Below are positions 26,814 to 35,242 of a stretch of 64,000 nt of DNA, piece by piece. Origin of the DNA: Longitalea arenae (GTDB lineage Bacteria; Bacteroidota; Bacteroidia; Chitinophagales; Chitinophagaceae); NCBI RefSeq assembly GCF_016924755.1, contig NZ_JAFFJX010000009.1, forward strand, positions 202,727 through 266,726. The letters run 5' to 3'. Positions within the stretch are counted from its first letter, which is position 1, and each line of letters begins with the position of its first letter. A model generated the notes under the pieces. That model had not been told where the DNA came from. It ran no database searches and was given only the letters and a program-made list of their open reading frames with translations. Position numbers and translations under genes: made by a program.

Positions 26814-28649
26814 TTAACCGCGGGGCCTGGGGCTGAAACGGCCGGGACCAAGCTCGCCTTTTTCTTTGGCCGGACCATTCGGTTTTACAGGCTGGTTCTT
26901 TGATTCTGCTTCTTTCTTGTCTTGCTCTTCCTGCTCTTTCTGCTCTTTGCCGGCGCCCTCTTTTTCTTCCTTGTCTTTTTGTTCCTTAGCCAGGCGTTCT
27001 TTTTCGGCGCGTTCTTTATCTTCTTTTTCCTTTTGCTCTTTAGCGATGCGTTCTTTTTCTGCCCGCTCCCTGTCTTCTTTCTCTTTTAGCTCTTTGGCGA
27101 TACGGTCTTTTTCTTCTTTCTCTTTATGCTCTTTCTCGGCGCGCTCTTTATCTTCTTTATCCTTTTGTTCTTTAGCGATGCGTTCTTTTTCTGCCCGCTC
27201 CCTGTCTTCTTTTTCTTTTTGTTCTTTGGCTATACGGTCTTTTTCTTCTTTCTCTTTATGCTCTTTTTCGGCGCGTTCTTTATCTTCTTTATCCTTTTGT
27301 TCTTTAGCGATGCGGTCTTTTTCTGCCCGCTCCCTGTCTTCTTTTTCTTTTTGTTCTTTGGCTATACGGTCTTTTTCTTCTTTCTCTTTATGCTCTTTCT
27401 CAGCCCGCTCTTTATCTTCCTTATCCTTTTGCTCTTTGGCGATGCGGTCTTTTTCTTCTTTGTCTTTCTTTTCTTTCTCAGCACGCTCTTTATCTTCTTT
27501 ATCCTTTTGTTCTTTGGCTATACGGTCTTTTTCTTCTTTGTCTTTCTTTTCTTTTTCAGCGCGCTCTTTATCTTCCCTGTCTTTTTGTTCTTTGGCAATA
27601 CGGTCTTTTTCCTCCTTGTCTTTCTTTTCTTTCTCAGCACGCTCTTTATCTTCTTTATCCTTTTGTTCTTTAGCGATGCGGTCTTTGTCTTCTTTGTCCT
27701 TCTTTTCTTTCTCGGCGCGCTCTTTATCTTCCTTGTCCTTTTGTTCTTTGGCGATGCGGTCTTTTTCCTCTTTGTCCTTCTTTTCTTTCTCAGCACGCTC
27801 TTTATCTTCTTTATCCTTTTGTTCTTTGGCTATACGGTCTTTTTCCTCTTTGTCCTTCTTTTCTTTCTCTGTGCGCTCTTTATCTTCCTTGTCCTTTTGT
27901 TCTTTGGCTATACGGTCTTTTTCCTCTTTGTCCTTCTTTTCTTTCTCCGCGCGCTCCTTATCTTCCCTGTCTTTTTGTTCTTTGGCTATACGGTCTTTTT
28001 CCTCTTTGTCCTTCTTTTCTTTTTCCACGCGCTCTTTATCTTCCTTGTCCTTTTGTTCTTTTGCTATACGGTCTTTTTCATTTTTCTCTTTCTGCTCTTT
28101 TTCCAAGCGCTCTTTTACTTCGCGGTCTTTGGGATTGAAGCGGCCGCCGGGACCAAAGCCACCTCCTTTGACGACACTGTCTTTTTTACCGAAGATACCT
28201 CCCGGACCATAACCCTTTTTTTCTTTCTCGAGGCGTTCCCGCACCAGACGTTCTCTCTCTTCTCTGGCTAAACGCTCTCTTTCCAGCCGCTCCCTTTCCA
28301 AACGTTCTTTTTCCAAACGTTCCTTTTCCAGCCGCTCCCTTTCTAGACGTTCTCTTTCCAAACGTTCTCTTTCTTCACGCTCTTTAATACTAACAGGTCT
28401 ATTAGGCCTTGTCGTGTTATAATTATTTTGTGTGTTGTTGTTAACGATCACTACCTGTTGTTGTTGAACAGGGGGTTGTTCTTTTACTACCACCACTTTC
28501 TCAATGACCCGGGGAGGTTCTTTAACAACAATGACTCTTGCTGGCGGTGGTGCGGTACTATAAACCGTTGTGTGGGTAGCGTGGCAGGCAGCTAGTAAAA
28601 TTACTATTCCACTATAGGAACATGCCGATACGATTTGCTGGTAATTCAT
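26814..28649 (-). CDS. Lipoprotein with long nested Lys/Glu repeat array
   Basis: A 611-residue protein. The start at 28649 is preferred to an in-frame ATG at 28700 because it gives a lipoprotein signal with lipobox LLAAC (cysteine about residue 22). After a Val/Pro/Gln-rich stretch and an Arg/Glu/Leu repeat (ERERLEKERLE type, about 45 residues), two GPGG(I/R)F motifs precede the main array. The array has eight nearly identical 26-residue units (27402-28025, KDKEEKDRIAKEQK core) and then three 44-residue higher-order units of 26+18 residues (27006-27401). The C-terminus returns to a GPGRFSPRPRG motif. The charge pattern (E and K spaced i,i+4) predicts a long single alpha-helix or coiled coil. 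It may span the periplasm; function unknown. Recombination between units is likely to vary the length. Confidence 0.8.
   Translation of the reverse strand: MNYQQIVSACSYSGIVILLAACHATHTTVYSTAPPPARVIVVKEPPRVIEKVVVVKEQPPVQQQQVVIVNNNTQNNYNTTRPNRPVSIKEREERERLERERLERERLEKERLEKERLERERLERERLAREERERLVRERLEKEKKGYGPGGIFGKKDSVVKGGGFGPGGRFNPKDREVKERLEKEQKEKNEKDRIAKEQKDKEDKERVEKEKKDKEEKDRIAKEQKDREDKERAEKEKKDKEEKDRIAKEQKDKEDKERTEKEKKDKEEKDRIAKEQKDKEDKERAEKEKKDKEEKDRIAKEQKDKEDKERAEKEKKDKEDKDRIAKEQKDKEDKERAEKEKKDKEEKDRIAKEQKDREDKERAEKEKKDKEEKDRIAKEQKDKEDKERAEKEKKDKEEKDRIAKEQKDKEDKERAEKEHKEKEEKDRIAKEQKEKEDRERAEKDRIAKEQKDKEDKERAEKEHKEKEEKDRIAKEQKEKEDRERAEKERIAKEQKDKEDKERAEKEHKEKEEKDRIAKELKEKEDRERAEKERIAKEQKEKEDKERAEKERLAKEQKDKEEKEGAGKEQKEQEEQDKKEAESKNQPVKPNGPAKEKGELGPGRFSPRPRG
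27006..28025 (-). repeat. Tandem 78-bp repeats passing into 132-bp higher-order repeats
   Basis: Inside the lipoprotein gene, eight 78-bp units run from 28025 to 27402 with few base changes (for example AGG/AAG giving DRED or DKED variants). From 27401 to 27006 the pattern changes to three 132-bp units, each a 78-bp unit fused to a 54-bp truncated unit. This suggests a first duplication phase of 78 bp and later amplification of a 132-bp block. Confidence 0.85.
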
Positions 28650-29197
28650 GGGGTTACAGTTTTTAAGGTAAACTTCCTCTTGTGCATCAATAGGTTGCAT
28701 AGCAGCAGGAGAAGCTTATCATAATAACGTTCATTATGCTTTTTTGGTATATAAAAAGATTATAATTCATTAATAATGTGGATAATATGCTGCCAGGAAC
28801 GGCGCTCTGTTGCCATGAAGGTTGGCGTTATTTATACACTTGTGTGCCGATGACCAATTAATCCCGGCCGTTTGATTTACAACAATAATTCGCCTGAAAT
28901 ATCATATAACCGCTTTGCGGTATTGCTTATTAATTTTTTTTAATGTAGCTTAGGCACGAAAACCTAACAGTTCCGTATATCCCCGGTTTACTTTGCTTTA
29001 AAGTCTCATTGGTTTCCCAGCTCTGACAGTAAGTACATATCGTTTAAAAAGAACACGGTTAAGGATCCTGATGCCTTGCATCAGCACAAGGTATTTCATC
29101 TGTATCCCTCATACATTATGGTAATAGACGATCGATGTTTACAATATCGAAGGGAAATGCTTTGTATTATTTTCTTTAACCTTTAAAACATGCGCTT
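28650..29197. other. Divergent intergenic region, no gene seen
   Basis: 548 bases between the repeat lipoprotein (minus) and the C1A peptidase (plus). It has an AT-rich half near the lipoprotein gene and a perfect hairpin CTGATGC/GCATCAG with 3-nt loop at about 29068-29084, which may be an operator or RNA stem. No clear TAnnTTTG box and no credible ORF. Confidence 0.45.
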
Positions 29198-30310
29198 ATG
29201 AACAAGTCAGAAGAACTGAATGCGCTCCGAAGCACCCTGCTTCAAAATGACAGCAGCTGGAATGCCGGCACAAACATGATTTTCGAACTTTCGACAGAAG
29301 AACAAATCAAACGGCTGGGTTATACGCCTGGTCCGGGTGAACCCAGCCTTAGCGAGCAGGAAGCCTTAGCACAGGCCAATTTGCTCAATTTCAATGTACG
29401 CAGAAGCGCTTATGGCAATGAGTTTGGTGCACCGGCTGCATTCGATTGGCGCAATAAGGGCGGACTGAACTTTGTAACTTCTGTAAAAGACCAGGGCAGT
29501 TGTGGTTCCTGTGTGGCATTTGGTACGATTGCATCAGTGGAAAGCAGGATCAAGATCCTGAAAAATAATCCGGCTTATGCCGTCGACCATTCCGAAGCTC
29601 ATTTGTTCTATTGCCTGGCAAGGGCGGAAAGCCGGAATTGCAGTAATGGCTGGTGGCCCGAGCGAGCCCTTGAAAATTACAAAACCACCGGTGTTACCGA
29701 TGAAGCCTGCTATCCATATGTAGCCGGTGATCAGAACTGCACAGGCCGTTGTGCCGATTGGCAGAACCGCGTAACCAAAGTGCAGACCTATTCTAATAAA
29801 ACAGATATTGCTTCCATCAAAGAGTGGTTATCGACCAATGGTCCAATGATCGCCTGCTTCTCGGTGTACTCCGATTTCTTCGCCTATAATAATGGAATTT
29901 ATCGCAAATCGGCCAACGCCCAATTCCGCGGCGGCCACTGCGTATGTTGTGTAGGGTACAACGATGCGCAACAGTTCTGGATCTGTAAGAACAGCTGGGG
30001 CGCTGGCTGGGGCGAAAGCGGTTATTTCCGTATTGGTTATGGCGAGTGTGGTATCGATAGCGCCATGCAGGGTGTTGATGCCATTGTTGATACAGCCTGG
30101 TTGAGTAATATCAGCGTAAAAGGTTTGTGGAACAATAAATCTGACCGCAACGCATATGCATACCTGGGTAACGAAGGCTGGAAAAGGATCACCAACAGTA
30201 ATGATGTTAATTTCTACATGATGTTAAATGACCTGGCTACTGCTAAATCAGCCGGACGCAATGTAACAGCCCATGTAGAGAACGGGATCATCACTGAGGT
30301 GTATGCTTAA
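29198..30310 (+). CDS. Papain-like (C1A) cysteine peptidase with C-terminal accessory module
   Basis: A 370-residue protein. The peptidase core begins near FDWRNKGG (residue 83). Catalytic residues are readable: Gln99 and Cys105 in DQGSCGSCVAFG (Val replaces the usual Trp after Cys), His247 in GGHCVCCVGYND and Asn265 in CKNSWGAGWGESGYFRIG. Residues 1-80 may act as a short propeptide. There is no signal peptide, unusual for this family, so it is either intracellular or exported by another route. Residues 307-370 form a separate module (VKGLW, RNA, GWK, ENGIITEVYA) also found in the next gene's product. The I42-type inhibitor gene lies two genes downstream. Substrate unknown; the catalytic machinery looks intact. 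Confidence 0.9.
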   Translation: MNKSEELNALRSTLLQNDSSWNAGTNMIFELSTEEQIKRLGYTPGPGEPSLSEQEALAQANLLNFNVRRSAYGNEFGAPAAFDWRNKGGLNFVTSVKDQGSCGSCVAFGTIASVESRIKILKNNPAYAVDHSEAHLFYCLARAESRNCSNGWWPERALENYKTTGVTDEACYPYVAGDQNCTGRCADWQNRVTKVQTYSNKTDIASIKEWLSTNGPMIACFSVYSDFFAYNNGIYRKSANAQFRGGHCVCCVGYNDAQQFWICKNSWGAGWGESGYFRIGYGECGIDSAMQGVDAIVDTAWLSNISVKGLWNNKSDRNAYAYLGNEGWKRITNSNDVNFYMMLNDLATAKSAGRNVTAHVENGIITEVYA

Positions 30311-30369
30311 TGCGATCTTATAGCTCAGTGTTCTTTAAAGGAACCATTATTCACAAAAAAAATTATAAC

Positions 30370-30798
30370 ATGTCCAAAAAGAATATACCAACTGATATGC
30401 CGTCTGCATCAGCCATGTCAGCAGCATCCACAGCAAGCGAAAGCTTTGCACCCGAAGCGCAGCCCCTCTTGCCTTCAAAAACGGAGAATGGTAAAACGGG
30501 TGGTTCGCTTTTAGCTACCCCATTTGACGCTATTAAGGAGTTGGAGAAGGGACAGGCCGAGGAAGGATTTGGCGCCGGCGTGTGGCATTCCAATAAGAAG
30601 GTAGTGGGTTTATGGACCATTGCCCAAACCCGCAATGCATGGGTGAATTTAACCGACCTGGGTTGGAAGAAGTTCTATAGCGGATCAGATTCTTCCATAG
30701 TGGCATTTAACATCATTGCCGGCAGTGCTTTGGAAAAGCAAACCCTGGTAAATGTGTTGATCGAGAACGACCAGATCATTGAAATATATGCCTGGTAA
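30370..30798 (+). CDS. Stand-alone version of the peptidase C-terminal module
   Basis: A 142-residue protein. Residues 1-77 are Ala/Ser/Pro-rich, probably disordered, without a signal peptide. Residues 78-142 align without gaps to the C-terminal 64 residues of the upstream peptidase: by hand, 20 of 64 positions are identical, including GLW, RNA, GWK and EN-x-x-I-x-E-x-YA. The start at 30370 is chosen because the earlier ATG at 30310 overlaps the peptidase stop and its added 20 residues are basic and unlike the module. The domain was not recognised as a named family. It could be a targeting, oligomerisation or delivery partner for the peptidase. Confidence 0.75.
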   Translation: MSKKNIPTDMPSASAMSAASTASESFAPEAQPLLPSKTENGKTGGSLLATPFDAIKELEKGQAEEGFGAGVWHSNKKVVGLWTIAQTRNAWVNLTDLGWKKFYSGSDSSIVAFNIIAGSALEKQTLVNVLIENDQIIEIYAW

Positions 30799-30838
30799 AA
30801 TGGCTTGCTAATACCAATACTACTTTGACAGGCTTTAT

Positions 30839-31264
30839 ATGAAGGTGCAGTATATTTATAGAGACTGTATGCTGAAACCGGCTATATGGCCGGTCAAAGT
30901 AGTACTTATACTCTTTCTTTTAGTTAGTTCCTTAAATATGCATTATATGCAGGAGTATCAATTGAGTGAAGCTGATAATGGAAAAAAATTACAGCTCAAA
31001 ATGGATGACCATGTAGTGATAAAGCTCCCCGCCAGTCCGGGTACAGGCTATAACTGGGAAGTACAGCCCAACAGCCATTTTAGTGTATCACATCAATATA
31101 AGACCCAGGCCGATGCAGGTATAGGATCGGGCGGCGTGGATATTTTTAAGCTGAACCCCCAGGCGCGGGTGCAAAATGGTTCCATACGATTTTTATATCG
31201 CCGGGCCTGGGAAGATGCGTCAAAGGCAGGTAAACAATTTGGTTTCAGCTACCAGATCCAGTAG
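30839..31264 (+). CDS. Chagasin-type (I42) cysteine-protease inhibitor
   Basis: A 141-residue protein with one hydrophobic export segment (about residues 19-32) followed by a chagasin fold. The three inhibitory loops are visible: SPGTGYNW at 66-73 (family NPTTGY-W), GIGSGGVDIFK at 94-104, and YRRAWE at 120-125 (family RPWE). Known members bind papain-like peptidases tightly in the active-site cleft. Lying 40 bp after the module gene and downstream of a C1A peptidase, it very probably inhibits that enzyme. A second start at 30869 (MLKPAIW) would give a cleaner signal peptide and cannot be excluded. The inhibitor is predicted periplasmic whereas the peptidase has no signal. Confidence 0.88.
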   Translation: MKVQYIYRDCMLKPAIWPVKVVLILFLLVSSLNMHYMQEYQLSEADNGKKLQLKMDDHVVIKLPASPGTGYNWEVQPNSHFSVSHQYKTQADAGIGSGGVDIFKLNPQARVQNGSIRFLYRRAWEDASKAGKQFGFSYQIQ

Positions 31265-31319
31265 AAAGCTTGAAACCAGGTTTGAAGAGCCACCAAGGGC
31301 CAATTATGACAGCAGTAAG

Positions 31320-31760
31320 CTATCGTTTTAAAACGATCTTGTAACTCTTGTAGTCAACGGTAGCGCTGGCATAGCGGGGTTCGTGCAGGACCATGGAATG
31401 ATCAGTCAGCATAACGATATTATATTTAAAGCCCTGCACATTTACTTTGAGATTCTTCTCCGAATAGGTATAGCTGGCAGTATCGTAGGTGCCGTTAATG
31501 AAAGAATATAGTTTGCCATCCGTTCTGAAGTCCATATACTCACCGGTTTTTCCCTCATACTTATTAGGAACCGCTGCGGCCGTTGACGTGTATGTGGTGT
31601 CAAGGATCTGAACAAGACTCCACTTGTTCATTAGTTTTTCGGTCAGGCCTTTTTCTTCTTCTTTTTTGCAGGCGGCAGTACAGACAATTAATAATGCCAT
31701 AGAGGCAAAGGCAGTTAACGGGCTGTGTCCGTTAAGCCGGTTTGGTACGAAATAAAACAT
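31320..31760 (-). CDS. Lipocalin-like lipoprotein
   Basis: A 146-residue predicted lipoprotein with lipobox near CTAAC followed by a KKEEEKG linker. The body (LMNKWSLVQILDTTY, GEYMDFRTDGKLYSFINGTYDTASYTYSEKNL) matches the short lipocalin-like domain common in Bacteroidota lipoproteins. The start is taken at the ATG 31760 because the upstream extension to 31772 begins with TTG. It converges with the inhibitor gene and is probably a separate unit. Ligand unknown. Confidence 0.75.
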   Translation of the reverse strand: MFYFVPNRLNGHSPLTAFASMALLIVCTAACKKEEEKGLTEKLMNKWSLVQILDTTYTSTAAAVPNKYEGKTGEYMDFRTDGKLYSFINGTYDTASYTYSEKNLKVNVQGFKYNIVMLTDHSMVLHEPRYASATVDYKSYKIVLKR

Positions 31761-32161
31761 GACAATAACCAAGGTTTAATTAGTAAAATGAGGCCGTTCT
31801 TAAGCGATGCCAGAACGCTGTGGAGGTTTTGAGTGGGGGACCTGGTTTTTCATGAATGAAGGCCTTATAAAAATAAGAAAAAGATGGGTTATAAATCAAT
31901 AAGATGGGAATCTTTTCCTAACGGACGTCACTATTTACAAAAAAATCGGTTAAAAAAATTACATTATACAAGAGGTGTGAGCGGTAACAAATTTGTGTGT
32001 ATTCAAAAATACCTGTAAATTCAATGACAGACCGGAATTAGCACTGCACCCCGTAACCCGGTAAGTATTGATTCAGCATTTATCTTTTAAATAAGATCTG
32101 CCAGTTAAGGATATTGATTTGTCAGCCGCTCGTATTGGATTACCATTAAATATTGGTGACT
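31761..32161. other. Divergent intergenic region, no gene seen
   Basis: 401 bases, AT-rich, between the lipocalin-like gene (minus) and a basic hypothetical (plus). No convincing promoter box, hairpin or ORF was found. Confidence 0.4.
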
Positions 32162-32527
32162 ATGGCCAAATCGCCAAAAAAGAAGGGCAATGGAAAGAAA
32201 AGGAAGGGAACGAAGGAAAGTCCCGTTAAACTATATGCAGTTTCAAACAGGGTATTCACCCAAAACCCCGAAGCGCTTTTAAAACAATTACTGAAGCCAG
32301 ACCGCATCCTTCCGCGGCTGGTACTTTATAAAGAGGATCTTATTTACTTGTTCGGCATGGATGCTGTTGAAGCCAGCCGGCTTATCACCCAAATCAGGAA
32401 GAAAGAAAATACCGTGAACGGGCGTTGGGTTTTCATAAAGGAATTGAGCAGATACACAGGCGTTCTGGAAGAACGGGTATATGTATACCTGTTAAGTTTA
32501 ACGGTGAAAGAACGCATTTTATCATAA
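32162..32527 (+). CDS. Hypothetical protein with Lys-rich N-terminus (121 aa)
   Basis: Starts MAKSPKKKGNGKKRKGTKES, a strongly basic, probably disordered tail, followed by a helical ~90-residue domain (YLFGMDAVEASRLITQIRKKENTVNGRWVFIKELSRYTGVLEERVYVYL). The second half resembles a small helical DNA-binding or adaptor domain, but no family was recognised. The upstream in-frame TTG/GTG codons at 32153-32158 are less likely starts. The next gene begins 15 bp downstream and is also very basic, so the two may be co-transcribed up to the terminator at 32788. Confidence 0.6.
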   Translation: MAKSPKKKGNGKKRKGTKESPVKLYAVSNRVFTQNPEALLKQLLKPDRILPRLVLYKEDLIYLFGMDAVEASRLITQIRKKENTVNGRWVFIKELSRYTGVLEERVYVYLLSLTVKERILS

Positions 32528-32542
32528 AGAAATACGATTGTT

Positions 32543-32761
32543 ATGCGAAAATCAAGAATGAAAAGGATCAAGACCTATGGTTACAAGAAGAAAAGAGTGA
32601 TTGTACCGCGGGCAAAAAAAAGGAAAAAGAAGTGGTGCTCAGATAAGGAGTTTTATGCAGATTTTACACCGCGCCATGTTATCAAAAGGCATGAAGGGCG
32701 CAAGGTGAGAAGAGCAAACAGGACTGCCAGCAAGCCGTCAACTTTGCGGGTAGTGAAATAA
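32543..32761 (+). CDS. Small, highly basic hypothetical protein (72 aa)
   Basis: A 72-residue protein in which roughly 40 percent of residues are Lys or Arg (MRKSRMKRIKTYGYKKKRV and KKRKKKWCSDKEFYADFTPR). It has no membrane segment. It may bind nucleic acid, by composition only. It lies 15 bp after another basic hypothetical and 26 bp before a terminator, which supports a real coding sequence, but no family was recognised and low complexity makes chance possible. Confidence 0.45.
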   Translation: MRKSRMKRIKTYGYKKKRVIVPRAKKRKKKWCSDKEFYADFTPRHVIKRHEGRKVRRANRTASKPSTLRVVK

Positions 32762-32787
32762 TAGTGTTTTGTTTTACCATGAAAGGG

Positions 32788-32820
32788 GCCGTTCCACAGC
32801 AGGTGGGATGGCTTTTTTTT
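32788..32820 (+). terminator. Rho-independent terminator after basic small genes
   Basis: GCCGTTCCAC and GTGGGATGGC pair over 10 bp with two G-U pairs and a 5-nt loop, followed by eight Ts. The sequence closely resembles the terminator at 5573-5606. Confidence 0.75.
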
Positions 32821-33237
32821 ATGGTGCGATGACATTTTTTGCAGGCATGAATTTTATAACAGATAAAAAGATATGCAGATCCTGACGGAGCATTTAATGA
32901 GTAGAGAAAACTAATCCGGAACACTTATTAGAAAGAATAATGTTTTTTTGTAACTTAATAGCCAGGGTGATCGAAGGAATGTGGAAATTCTCGTTTTCTG
33001 CCGCCATTGGCTGAAAAGTTTTTTCACCTTAAATTCGTGCCGAATGGATATCTGTTATCTATCATAACCTATCCGCCTTATTCTCACACGCAAGTTATCA
33101 TTAACCTAAGACCATCTGCTGCCTGAATGCGCAGTTTTAACAATGGATGTGAAGCATCTCATTGCAATTGATTGTTTTGTCTTTCAGTAAATTATATTAA
33201 TTGTTCAATTGAACTATGAATGCCGCAGGAGTAATCA
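32821..33237. promoter_or_regulatory. Upstream region of ECF sigma gene with palindrome
   Basis: About 417 bases without a gene. The perfect 12-bp palindrome GTTCAATTGAAC at 33203-33214 lies 24 bp before the sigma start and could be an operator. GCAGGAG at 33224-33230 is a plausible ribosome-binding site. No TAnnTTTG box was seen. Confidence 0.4.
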
Positions 33238-33834
33238 ATGAAATCTAGCCAGTTTACTGAGATTCAAATTATTGACGGCTTGAAAAACAACGACAGCCGG
33301 GTATTCGATCACTTGTTTAACGAATACTATACCCAACTGCAATACTTCGCGGAGCGCCTGGTTAGTAACCGGGAAGAAGCGCAGGACATAGTCATTACCG
33401 TCTTTCGTAAATTCTGGAGCATTAAAGACAATTTTCAAACGATCAATAATATAAAAGCCTTTTTTTATATAACCGTGCGCAACCAGTGTTTGGATTTTTT
33501 GCGTTACAGGCAACGGTTGAATGAAGTAAAAAAGGAATATGAATCACACCTGCTCACCGCAGATGAATTAAAACAGTCGGAGCATCTGATCATTGAAACC
33601 GACCTCATTAACAAGATCTATAAAGAGGTGCAGAAGCTTCCCAACCGCTGCCGTGAAATTTTCATTCTCACCTACTTCAAGGGACTTAAAACAAAGGAAA
33701 TAGCATCGGCGCTGCAGATCTCAGAAAGTGCAGTAACTACCCAAAGATCATTGGCCATCAAATACTTAAAGCATGCTTTTTCTCAGGAAGGCTATGTATT
33801 CTTTTGCCTGGTACTGGCCGGTATGGACGTATAA
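33238..33834 (+). CDS. ECF RNA polymerase sigma factor
   Basis: A 198-residue ECF sigma factor: region 2 with VFDHLFNEYYTQLQYFAERL and EEAQDIVITVFRKFWSIKD, region 4 with LPNRCREIFILTYFKGLKTKEIA and LQISESAVTTQRSLAIKYLK. It ends in a hydrophobic tail (YVFFCLVLAGMDV). It is followed by fecR (151 bp) and then a second sigma gene, and likely drives the TlpA-SusC-SusD genes downstream. The start ATG at 33238 follows GGAG. Confidence 0.93.
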   Translation: MKSSQFTEIQIIDGLKNNDSRVFDHLFNEYYTQLQYFAERLVSNREEAQDIVITVFRKFWSIKDNFQTINNIKAFFYITVRNQCLDFLRYRQRLNEVKKEYESHLLTADELKQSEHLIIETDLINKIYKEVQKLPNRCREIFILTYFKGLKTKEIASALQISESAVTTQRSLAIKYLKHAFSQEGYVFFCLVLAGMDV

Positions 33835-33984
33835 GGGATCTCAAAAAAAAATATTTTATATTTTTTTGGACAAACTGCCGCTGCCATCCGTTTCTATTAT
33901 ATAACGGTTACCAAATTGTTATTTCTTTTCGGTTAAGGCAGGGCAAACAAACTTAATCAGATCACATTTTTAAAAGCGTTATGA

Positions 33985-35205
33985 ATGGCTGAAGAATCCT
34001 TTCATCTTTCCAATGAGTTGTTCGAAGTAGGAAACCTTATTTTAAAGTACAACCAGGGGGAGATCACCGAAGAAGAAAAAACAATACTGGATAATTGGAT
34101 CAATGCCTCGGAAGGTAATCAACAGCTCTTTGCAACCTTAACGAACAATGACGCATTACAGGCAAAGCTGAACCAGCTTCATGAAATAGAAGGGACCAGG
34201 GAAGCAGCAAAGGATCGCGTAAAAGAAATGCTTTTCCCCGGCGCTTTAGTAACACCTATAAAACGCGCCGCTTACAGCAGCTGGAAAACAGTGGCCGCTG
34301 CAGTTGTTGTTACAGCTGTTGTAGGTACCGGCGCCTGGTTTTTATTAAATAAAGAGAAACCGCAACAGATGGCAGTGGTTCAACCAACTGCGCATGCAAG
34401 CCAACAGGATATAGCGCCCGGGAGTTACAAAGCCCAGCTGATCCTGGATGATGGATCGGCCATTGTGCTGGATAGCGCCAATGCCGGTAAACTGGCGCAG
34501 CAGGGAAATATGCAGGTGGTGAGCAGGGATGGACAACTGGTTTATCAGCAGGGGACAGCATCAGAAAAAAAAGTTCTTTACAATACATTAAAGACAGCCC
34601 GGGGACAAATGTATCCGGTAAAGCTATCTGATGGTAGCGCTGTTTGGCTCAACTCTTCCTCTTCAATCCGTTTTCCTGTCGCATTTATTGAACAGGAAAG
34701 AAGAGTTGAAATTACTGGTGAAGCATATTTTGAAATTGCGCATAACGACCGCAAACCGTTTACGGTTAGGGTGAACGGTGTGGATGTGCAGGTGGTAGGA
34801 ACGGTGTTTAATATCAATTCATATGCCGATGAAAGCTCCCTGAGAACGACCTTGCTAAAAGGAGCGGTGAAAGTGAAGCAGGGTGATCAGCAGGTGTTGA
34901 TAAAGCCGGGCGAGCAGGCGGAGGTAAAAGAGGAGAAGATAAGTGTGAAGAAAGCCGATGTTGAGCATGAAGTTGCCTGGAAACATGGCATCTTCGATTT
35001 CAAGAACGATAACCTGTCTACGATCATGCGGCAGATCTCGAGATGGTATGATATTGATGTGGTTTATGAAGGAACCGTTCCTGATAAGAGAATAAGTGGC
35101 GGTATTTACAGAAATTCCAATTTGTCGGAAGTATTGAAGATCCTTGAAGGATTGAATGTAAAATTTGAAATCTCTGGTAAGAAGTTGGTTATAAAAGGAA
35201 AATAA
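33985..35205 (+). CDS. FecR-type anti-sigma factor
   Basis: A 406-residue FecR-like protein with N-terminal helical part, TM at about 102-121 (Ala/Val-rich), FecR domain with TARGQMYPVKLSDGSAVWLN and ITGEAYFEIAHN, and a C-terminal DUF4974-like domain (DFKNDNLSTIMRQISRWYDIDV). It should regulate one or both of the sigma factors encoded directly before and after it. A sigma gene on each side is unusual and leaves its partner open. Confidence 0.93.
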   Translation: MAEESFHLSNELFEVGNLILKYNQGEITEEEKTILDNWINASEGNQQLFATLTNNDALQAKLNQLHEIEGTREAAKDRVKEMLFPGALVTPIKRAAYSSWKTVAAAVVVTAVVGTGAWFLLNKEKPQQMAVVQPTAHASQQDIAPGSYKAQLILDDGSAIVLDSANAGKLAQQGNMQVVSRDGQLVYQQGTASEKKVLYNTLKTARGQMYPVKLSDGSAVWLNSSSSIRFPVAFIEQERRVEITGEAYFEIAHNDRKPFTVRVNGVDVQVVGTVFNINSYADESSLRTTLLKGAVKVKQGDQQVLIKPGEQAEVKEEKISVKKADVEHEVAWKHGIFDFKNDNLSTIMRQISRWYDIDVVYEGTVPDKRISGGIYRNSNLSEVLKILEGLNVKFEISGKKLVIKGK

Positions 35206-35242
35206 CGGTAAAGAACTAATACCAAATATTAACGATTGTAGC

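Noticed and set aside
26866..28271. Two long plus-strand open frames (448 and 381 codons) antisense to the repeat lipoprotein
   Set aside because: They are Ser/Phe/Leu-repetitive mirrors of the Lys/Glu array, open only because reverse complements of GAA, AAG and AAA codons contain no stops. The minus-strand product has a signal peptide and lipobox.
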